Shown piece by piece: positions 58,143-64,000 of a DNA stretch of 64,000 bases. The notes under the pieces are model-generated. The model had not been told where the DNA came from. It made no database searches and saw only the letters and a program-made list of their open reading frames with translations. Every line of letters begins with the position of its first letter. The stretch's first letter is position 1. The position numbers were made by a program, and so were the translations under genes. Source of the stretch: Bradyrhizobium sp. RD5-C2 (GTDB lineage Bacteria; Pseudomonadota; Alphaproteobacteria; Rhizobiales; Xanthobacteraceae); assembly GCF_019972155.1 (NCBI RefSeq), contig NZ_BOVL01000056.1, positions 245,502 to 309,501 on the forward strand. Direction: 5' to 3'.

Positions 58143-59465
58143 GTGAATGCGATTACCGTTGCGCCGGCGATCGCGCTGAAACGCCCGGCGGACCATTTGC
58201 CGGAACAACCCAACGTCATCGTTGATCGTTCGATCGACGCCGCGCCGGTCAAACCGGAGGTTGTTTCGTCGAATGCCGAGGCCCCGAAATCCGCCTATCC
58301 TGCGGCCGCCAAATTGCCCACCCAGGTCGGTCCAAGAGGATTGCAATTCGACTTCAATGACGGCGCGCGAATTGTTTGCCCTCATGGCGAGCAGCCCTGG
58401 AAGGTGAGGATTCGGGATCTCGACACAGGCAACGTGTTGTTCGAAACGGAATTCGCCGGCGGCTATGTCAACAGCAGCAAGCGCTACTACATCCGTTTCG
58501 GAATGGAAGTTTCCCAGCAGGGCGAATCCGTCCTTCATCATGAATACTCGGCGAAAGATCGCGCTGTCCTGATCCAGTTTCCGGTCGGGACGCTCGGCGA
58601 TACAATTGGATGGTTTCCCTATGCCGTGAAATTCAAGGACAAGCACGGTTGCAAGCTGAGCTGCGCCATGGGGGCGCCGCTGATCGAACTGTTCCGCGAC
58701 GCCTATCCCGACATCGAGTTCATCACGCACGAAGAAGTAAAGCCGGAGCGATATTACGCGACCTACAGCGTCGGACTGTTTTTCGACGACAAGGATTGCG
58801 TCTATCAGCCGACCGATTTTCGCCATGTCGGGCTACATCGGACCGCGGGTTACATTCTGGGCGTCGATCCGACAGAGCAACCACCGCGCATCGCCGTCAA
58901 GGATGACAACAGGCCGATTGCCGAGCCCTATGTGTGCATCGCGGTTCAGAGCACCACGCAAAGCAAATATTGGAATAATCCCCATGGTTGGCGCGAGATC
59001 GTCAATTTCCTGAAGGCGGCCGGCTACCGGGTGGTCTGTATCGACCAGAAGGCCACTCACGGCACTCAGTTGATCTGGAACCACATTCCGAACGGTGCCG
59101 AGGATGAGACCGGCGACAAGCCGCTCGCCGAGCGATTTCGTTACCTCAAGCATGCTGACTTTTTCATTGGTCTGTCGAGCGGCCTGTCGTGGCTTGCATG
59201 GGCAACGGGAACGCCGGTCATCATGATCAGCGGGTTCACCCATCCGACCAACGAATTTGAAACGCCTTACCGCATTGTCAATTTTCACGCGTGCAACAGT
59301 TGCTGGAACGATCCGCGGGTGCGTTTCGACCACAAGGATTTTCTGTGGTGTCCGCGGCATGCAAATTCACCGCGACAATTTGAATGCACGCGGCTGATTA
59401 CGGCCGATCACGTAAAGCAGGTTATTCAGCGCATACCGGGATTTCCGGTCGGCGCCAGAGCGTAG
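58143..59465 (+). CDS. Autotransporter strand-loop-strand O-heptosyltransferase
   Basis: This enzyme of about 440 residues would transfer heptose from ADP-heptose to Ser residues of a repeat adhesin. It contains VLIQFPVGTLGDTIGWFPYA, RHVGLHRTAGYILGVDPTE, and IAVQSTTQSKYWNNPHGWRE, all characteristic of the family. Four cysteines (about 384, 387, 403, 415; NSCWND...WCPRH...FECTR) form the iron-binding finger of such enzymes. GTG 58143 is chosen; no ATG fits and AGGGG precedes it. It lies 80 bp before the adhesin gene, its evident substrate. Confidence 0.9.
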   Translation: MNAITVAPAIALKRPADHLPEQPNVIVDRSIDAAPVKPEVVSSNAEAPKSAYPAAAKLPTQVGPRGLQFDFNDGARIVCPHGEQPWKVRIRDLDTGNVLFETEFAGGYVNSSKRYYIRFGMEVSQQGESVLHHEYSAKDRAVLIQFPVGTLGDTIGWFPYAVKFKDKHGCKLSCAMGAPLIELFRDAYPDIEFITHEEVKPERYYATYSVGLFFDDKDCVYQPTDFRHVGLHRTAGYILGVDPTEQPPRIAVKDDNRPIAEPYVCIAVQSTTQSKYWNNPHGWREIVNFLKAAGYRVVCIDQKATHGTQLIWNHIPNGAEDETGDKPLAERFRYLKHADFFIGLSSGLSWLAWATGTPVIMISGFTHPTNEFETPYRIVNFHACNSCWNDPRVRFDHKDFLWCPRHANSPRQFECTRLITADHVKQVIQRIPGFPVGARA

Positions 59466-59545
59466 TCCGTAAAGCATATCGACGCGGACGGGCATCGATG
59501 CCCGAAACCGGCAAATGAATTTTATTCTGGCCTAGAGGCAAAGCC

Positions 59546-62500
59546 ATGCAGACGATTTCCAGCGGCGTTACCGTTACAGTGTCTTCTGGCACAGAATCCG
59601 ACGATACCGTCCTGGCTGGCGGCACGCTCATCATTGAGTCCGCGGGCAGCGCCACTGGAACGACCGTGTCCGGCGGCTCCGAGGTGATTTCGAGCGGTGG
59701 TGTCGACAGCGGCGCCACTATTCTGTCCGGCGGCAGCCAGACTATCTCCAGCGGCGGTCTCGGCGTCTCGGCCACCGTGTATGGAGGCGGCACGATCAAC
59801 GTTTCCTCAGGCGGTGCAGCGTCGTTCCTTACTGTGTCGTCGGGCGGCACGCTGAACGTTGCCGGAACGGTGACAAGCCACGTTGAGGTCTTTTCGAACG
59901 GCCTTGTTGTGATTGCTTCCGGCGGCATCGAGACGGGGACTCCGGGCAGCGACGAGACGATTGTGTCGGGTGGCACGGTCAGCGTGACCTCGGGCGGCCA
60001 GCTCTCCTTCTTCACGGTCAGGAGTGGCGGCCTCGTCACGGCCGACTTTGGCGCGACGATCCACGACTTCGGCGTCAGCAGTGGCGGCATCCTCAATCTC
60101 GCAGGTTCTCAGACCAGCAACTCGGAGGTCTTCGCCGGCGGCACCGAGAATGTCTTTTCGGGAGGCAACGCGCAGAACTTCGATGTGTCGGGGGGCACGC
60201 TGAACGTGCTCTCCGGCGGCAATGCGCAGTCCTTTACGGTGTCGGGAGGCTCGCTCAATGTCCTCTCCGGAGGCCAGTCCGAGTTCTTCACCCTGTCGTC
60301 CGGAGCCTCGGCCAGCGTCGCAACCGGCGGCACCGTTCACGATCTGACCATATCGAACGGAGCAACGCTCAGCCTTCTGGGTACGGCGACGAACTTCGTG
60401 TTCGTTGGGGGCGGCGCCACGTTGAACGTCTCTGCCGGCGGTGCCCTCAGCGGATCATTGGATCCATCCGCCCAACCAACGGTCACCGTCGTCGGCACGG
60501 TGAATGCATCCGCGGGCGCCTCCGTCAGCTATGTTGCCGTGAACAGCGGCGGCGACCTGAACTTGCAGGCCGGCGCGTCCGCGCATGACATCAATGTGAA
60601 TAGCGGTGGTCAATTCAATCTCGCGGGGAGCACGACCAGTAACATCAACATCCACGACGGTGGCCTGGAAACCGTTTCCTCCGGAGGAGCCGAGAACGGC
60701 GCCAATGTCTTCGGCGGCGGTGAGCTCGATGTCCTTTCCGGCGGATCGGCAAACGGCACGATGGTCAATGGTGGTCTGCTGAAGCTGTTCTCAGGCGGGA
60801 CCCTCAGTGGCGTTTCGGTCAATTTCGGCGCCGTAGAACTGGTTAGCGGAGCGTCCGTTTCGCAGCTTTCCAACACCACTTTTGGTAGCGGTACCGAGCT
60901 TGAGGTGGGGCCTGGCGCTGTCGTGAGCGGCTATTCGGTGGGTAGTGGCCCGATCCTCGAGGTTCTGTCGGGCGGCTCAACCTCCGCCATCACTGTCAGC
61001 GCGAATGGAACGGAGATCGTGCTTGCGGGCGGCACGGCCCTGGGCACCATCGTTGGCAGTGGCGGCTTCATGCAAGTCGGCATTCCGTCGTTCCAGGGAT
61101 CGGGTGGTTCGGCGGGTGGAACCGCGAGCAATGCGACCGTGGCGGGCGGTCAGCTCGATGTGAACTCCGGTGGCCTTGCGGTGTCCACCACGATTTCCGA
61201 CAACGGCGGCGCACAAGTCACCTCGGGCGGTGCAGTATCCGGAACGACGATCTCCAACTCCGGCGGCATGACCGTCCTGAGCGGCGGCACGGCGGCCGAC
61301 ACGACGGTGCTGAGCGGCGGCTACTTCCAGCTCGGATCGTTCAACGGTAGTGCCTCGGCCGGTGGCAGCGCGACGCGCACGATCCTGTCTGGCGGCTTCG
61401 AGGCCGTCTTCAGTGGTGGCGTCGATTCCGGCGCCACGATTCTGTCGGGTGGCAATCAGGTGGTTTCCTCTGGTGGCGTCACCATTGGCGCCACGATCTC
61501 AAGCGGCGGCGTGTTGAATGTGTCGGCCGGCGGTTCGGCCGCAGCGCAAGTTTCAAGCGGAGGTGTTGAGGATGTTTCGTCTGGCGGCCTGACGTTCAAC
61601 ACTGCGGTCTTCGGCGGCGGCGCCTTGAATGTTTCCGCCGGCGCGACGGCGCACGACGTCACCCTGTCGGGTGGAACGCTCAATCTTGGCGGCACCGTCA
61701 CCAGCAACGTTTTCATCTCGAGCGGCGGCATAGAAAACGTGCTGGTGGGAGGATTGGTCTCGGCATCCTCCAACGGTGTAGGGACGACGGTTTCGGCCGG
61801 CGGCATCCTTAACGTGATGGGGACCACGTCCAACATGGTGGTGGTGTCCAGCGGCGGCGTCGAGAACGTCTCGTCCGGTGGCGTCATCCAGGGCACCATC
61901 AGCGGCGCGGCCAGTGCGGGAACATTCATTGCGGCCGGCGGAACGCTCAACCTCCTGGCCGGAGGCTCGGCCAGCATGATCAACGTGGCCGGCACGCTCA
62001 ACGTGCAGGGCAAGATCACCAGCAATGTCACCATTCAGAGCGGCGGCCACGAAATCGTCTCTGCTGGTGGCTCCGTCACCGGCGTCACCGGTTCGGGGAC
62101 CGTCATTTCCGGGCTGGTCGACGTTCTCTCCGGCGCGTCTTTCGAATATGCGACAATCTTCAATGGTGGTGACCTGAATGTCTCGTCCGGCGCGACCGCG
62201 GACCATATCTCGGTCTCGAGTGGCGGCATCTTCAACGTCGGCGGCACGGTTCTGAGCAATGTCTCGGTCTTTGCCGGCGGCATCGAGAACGTACTCTCCG
62301 GAGGCGTGGTTACCGGTGTGACCGGCTCCGGAACCGGGATTTCGGGCGGCACCGTCAACGTGTCGTCGGGAGGTGCAATCGACCACACGACCGTCATCAG
62401 CGGTGGCGTGCTGAACATTAAATCTGGAGCCGCGGCGCACGACATCGCGGTGTCGAGCGGCGGTGCGCTCAACGTTGCCGGCGCGGTGACGAGCAACGTC

Positions 62501-64000
62501 GCGGTCTTTGCGGGCGGCACGGAAGTTGTTTCCTCGGGCGGCTCCACAGGGCCGGTCACGATCTCCGGCGGCGTGGTCGAACTGCGGGCGGGCAGCATCG
62601 CGAACGGCGGCATCACCTTCAGCGGGTCCGGCGGTCAGCTCAAGATCGATGGCACCTCCCTGGCCGGCACGACGATCAGCAGTCTGGTGCTGGGCGACAG
62701 CATCGATCTCGCAGGCCTCAATTTCGTATCGGGTGGGTCGGCGACCTTGCAGGCCGGTAACATCCTGCACGTCACCGAGGGGGCATCCACCTTCAATCTG
62801 CAGCTTGATGCGATACCCGGCGTGCGGTTCAGCGTCAGCGCGGATTCCGGCACCGGAACGCTGGTCACGACACGTGCCGATATCGCGCCGGTCACGTCAG
62901 CGTCCAACATCCATGCAGGCTCTGGCCAGACCTCCGTGCTGGCTTCCAGCCTCTTTACGGTGTCGGACGCCGATGGCGATCCGATCACCCAATACGCGTT
63001 CTGGGACACCGGCGGCAACGGCCACTGGGTGGTGAATGGTGTCGCCCAGGCGGCCAACACCGAGATCGATGTTGCCGCGGCGAACCTGTCGCAGGTGAGC
63101 TACGTCTTCGGTCCAAACGGATCGACTGATACCCTTCGCGTTCGAGGCAATGACGGCACGGTTTGGGGCGACTGGACTCAATTTACGGCCAAGGCATTTG
63201 GCGACAACGCGCCAACCGTGAACGCAGTCAACGTGACTGCGGCGCACGGCCAGACGTCGATTGCTGCATCGAGCCTGTTCACGGTGACCGATCTGGACGG
63301 CGACACGATGACCCAGTACGCGTTCTGGGACACCCAAGGTAACGGACATTGGGCCATCAACGGCGTCGTCCAGGCCACCAACGCCGAGATCGATGTTTCG
63401 GCGGCGAACCTGTCGCAGGTGAGCTACGTGTTCGGCCCCGGCGGTTCGACATCAGATACGCTCTGGGTGAAGGCCAATGACGGTATCTTGTGGAGCGCCT
63501 GGCAGAGCTTCACGGCGTCGCCGGGTCCCGACACGGCTCCGGTGGTGACGGCACCGAACGTAACCGCCAATCACGGGCAGTTCTCGGTTCTCGCCTCGAG
63601 CCTGTTCTCGGTCAGCGATGCCGAGCACGACACGATCACCCAGTACGCGCTCTGGGACACGCAAGGTAACGGACATTGGGCCATCAACGGCGTCGTCCAG
63701 GCCACCAACGCCGAGATCGATGTTTCAGCGGCGAACCTGTCGCAGGTGAGCTACGTGTTCGGCCCCGGCGGTTCGACGCCCGATACGCTCTGGGTGAGGG
63801 CCAATGACGGCAGCATGTGGGGCGCCTGGCAGAGCTTTACGGCAACACCGGGCCCCGACACGGCCCCGGTGGTGACGGCACCGAACGTGACCGCAGTTCA
63901 TGGGCAGACGTCGGCGCTCGCCTCGAGCCTGTTCTCGGTCAGCGATGCCGAGCACGACACGATCACCCAATACGCGCTCTGGGACACGCAAGGTAACGGA
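59546..64000 (+). CDS. Giant strand-loop-strand repeat adhesin, 5' part
   Basis: ATG 59546 opens a frame with no stop through base 64000, so at least 1485 residues are present and the C-terminus is not seen. There is no classical signal peptide. Residues about 1-1030 are repeats of SSGGxxxxxxVxxGGxxxVxSGG, the beta-helix passenger repeats that heptosyltransferases modify at Ser. From about residue 1115 come 108-109-residue repeats with WDTQGNGHWAINGVVQATNA. The neighbour upstream is a matching heptosyltransferase. Export may be by type V or type I secretion; the missing end would tell. Confidence 0.9.
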   Translation, partial: MQTISSGVTVTVSSGTESDDTVLAGGTLIIESAGSATGTTVSGGSEVISSGGVDSGATILSGGSQTISSGGLGVSATVYGGGTINVSSGGAASFLTVSSGGTLNVAGTVTSHVEVFSNGLVVIASGGIETGTPGSDETIVSGGTVSVTSGGQLSFFTVRSGGLVTADFGATIHDFGVSSGGILNLAGSQTSNSEVFAGGTENVFSGGNAQNFDVSGGTLNVLSGGNAQSFTVSGGSLNVLSGGQSEFFTLSSGASASVATGGTVHDLTISNGATLSLLGTATNFVFVGGGATLNVSAGGALSGSLDPSAQPTVTVVGTVNASAGASVSYVAVNSGGDLNLQAGASAHDINVNSGGQFNLAGSTTSNINIHDGGLETVSSGGAENGANVFGGGELDVLSGGSANGTMVNGGLLKLFSGGTLSGVSVNFGAVELVSGASVSQLSNTTFGSGTELEVGPGAVVSGYSVGSGPILEVLSGGSTSAITVSANGTEIVLAGGTALGTIVGSGGFMQVGIPSFQGSGGSAGGTASNATVAGGQLDVNSGGLAVSTTISDNGGAQVTSGGAVSGTTISNSGGMTVLSGGTAADTTVLSGGYFQLGSFNGSASAGGSATRTILSGGFEAVFSGGVDSGATILSGGNQVVSSGGVTIGATISSGGVLNVSAGGSAAAQVSSGGVEDVSSGGLTFNTAVFGGGALNVSAGATAHDVTLSGGTLNLGGTVTSNVFISSGGIENVLVGGLVSASSNGVGTTVSAGGILNVMGTTSNMVVVSSGGVENVSSGGVIQGTISGAASAGTFIAAGGTLNLLAGGSASMINVAGTLNVQGKITSNVTIQSGGHEIVSAGGSVTGVTGSGTVISGLVDVLSGASFEYATIFNGGDLNVSSGATADHISVSSGGIFNVGGTVLSNVSVFAGGIENVLSGGVVTGVTGSGTGISGGTVNVSSGGAIDHTTVISGGVLNIKSGAAAHDIAVSSGGALNVAGAVTSNVAVFAGGTEVVSSGGSTGPVTISGGVVELRAGSIANGGITFSGSGGQLKIDGTSLAGTTISSLVLGDSIDLAGLNFVSGGSATLQAGNILHVTEGASTFNLQLDAIPGVRFSVSADSGTGTLVTTRADIAPVTSASNIHAGSGQTSVLASSLFTVSDADGDPITQYAFWDTGGNGHWVVNGVAQAANTEIDVAAANLSQVSYVFGPNGSTDTLRVRGNDGTVWGDWTQFTAKAFGDNAPTVNAVNVTAAHGQTSIAASSLFTVTDLDGDTMTQYAFWDTQGNGHWAINGVVQATNAEIDVSAANLSQVSYVFGPGGSTSDTLWVKANDGILWSAWQSFTASPGPDTAPVVTAPNVTANHGQFSVLASSLFSVSDAEHDTITQYALWDTQGNGHWAINGVVQATNAEIDVSAANLSQVSYVFGPGGSTPDTLWVRANDGSMWGAWQSFTATPGPDTAPVVTAPNVTAVHGQTSALASSLFSVSDAEHDTITQYALWDTQGNG
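59600..62640 (+). repeat. Strand-loop-strand (AIDA-like) passenger repeats
   Basis: About 3 kb of degenerate repeats of roughly 19-20 codons encode SGG-type turns. They are related in protein more than in DNA, unlike the later repeats. They build a long beta-helix. Confidence 0.85.
62888..64000 (+). repeat. Tandem 324/327-bp repeats in the adhesin gene
   Basis: Units begin at 62888 (324 bp), 63212 (327 bp), 63539 (327 bp) and 63866 (incomplete at the window edge). The third and fourth are nearly identical in DNA, the first is most diverged. Each encodes SSLFxVxDxxxDxxTQYAxW, then NGHW, SQVSYVFGP and a WQSFTA end. Confidence 0.88.

Noticed and set aside
57960..58826. A 288-codon minus-strand frame opposite the heptosyltransferase
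   Set aside because: It is antisense to a gene recognised across its whole length.
59600..64000. A CRISPR-like repeat array
   Set aside because: The repeats are in-frame coding repeats of 57-60 bp or 324/327 bp without unique spacers, inside one open frame.

Overview
The window is high-GC alphaproteobacterial chromosome, most probably Bradyrhizobium or a close relative. The call rests on family recognition: many small secreted and membrane proteins of a Bradyrhizobium type, an Omp25-like 8-stranded porin relative, a SigF/NrsF-type ECF sigma pair, rhizobial intergenic repeats and rhizobial adhesin repeats. No rRNA, CRISPR array or intact transposase was seen. Both window edges cut a gene: a receiver-domain protein on the left and a giant adhesin on the right.

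Layout. 1-4.9 kb holds housekeeping and peptidase genes (NAD kinase, S10 and M20 peptidases, a GDCCVxC protein). 5.0-6.7 kb is an ECF sigma factor, its NrsF-type membrane anti-sigma factor and a small exported protein; two GTAACC-N16-CGAA promoters lie in front of the sigma gene and the exported-protein gene. 6.8-17.8 kb is a copper/heavy-metal resistance cluster: FixH/YtkA-like protein, CusB, CusA, a CsoR-type operator, a His-rich protein, CusC, a two-domain-sized multicopper oxidase, a cupredoxin, a CusF-like chaperone and a short CDF transporter. 17.9-27.8 kb is ordinary chromosome rich in small exported proteins, with two hydrolases and a DUF2652-SRPBCC protein.

27.95-33.33 kb is a small genomic island inserted in the 3' end of tRNA-Thr(TGT). 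It is bounded by a 47-bp direct repeat and carries a decayed tyrosine integrase, several tiny genes, a frameshifted gene and two similarly folded putative small RNAs ending in terminators. 33.4-38 kb returns to core functions (dienelactone hydrolase, Ni/Co transporter-like protein, RlmB, tRNA-Tyr). 38-47.7 kb looks like a nitrogen-compound uptake and breakdown region: three LysR regulators, a DUF1989 protein, a NodB-like deacetylase, an NCS1 permease, AzoR, an MFS transporter and an amidohydrolase. 48-55.1 kb holds an adenylate cyclase, a ClC exchanger, a Nudix hydrolase, a MerR/VOC pair, a lytic transglycosylase and small genes.

At 55.25-55.46 kb a compact minus-strand unit has a sigma70-like promoter, a near-perfect anti-16S Shine-Dalgarno, a 14-codon ORF and a strong terminator. 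Beyond tRNA-Gly, 55.7-57.9 kb looks like a second, decayed insertion with an integrase remnant. The window ends with an autotransporter heptosyltransferase followed by its likely substrate, a strand-loop-strand repeat adhesin still open at base 64000.
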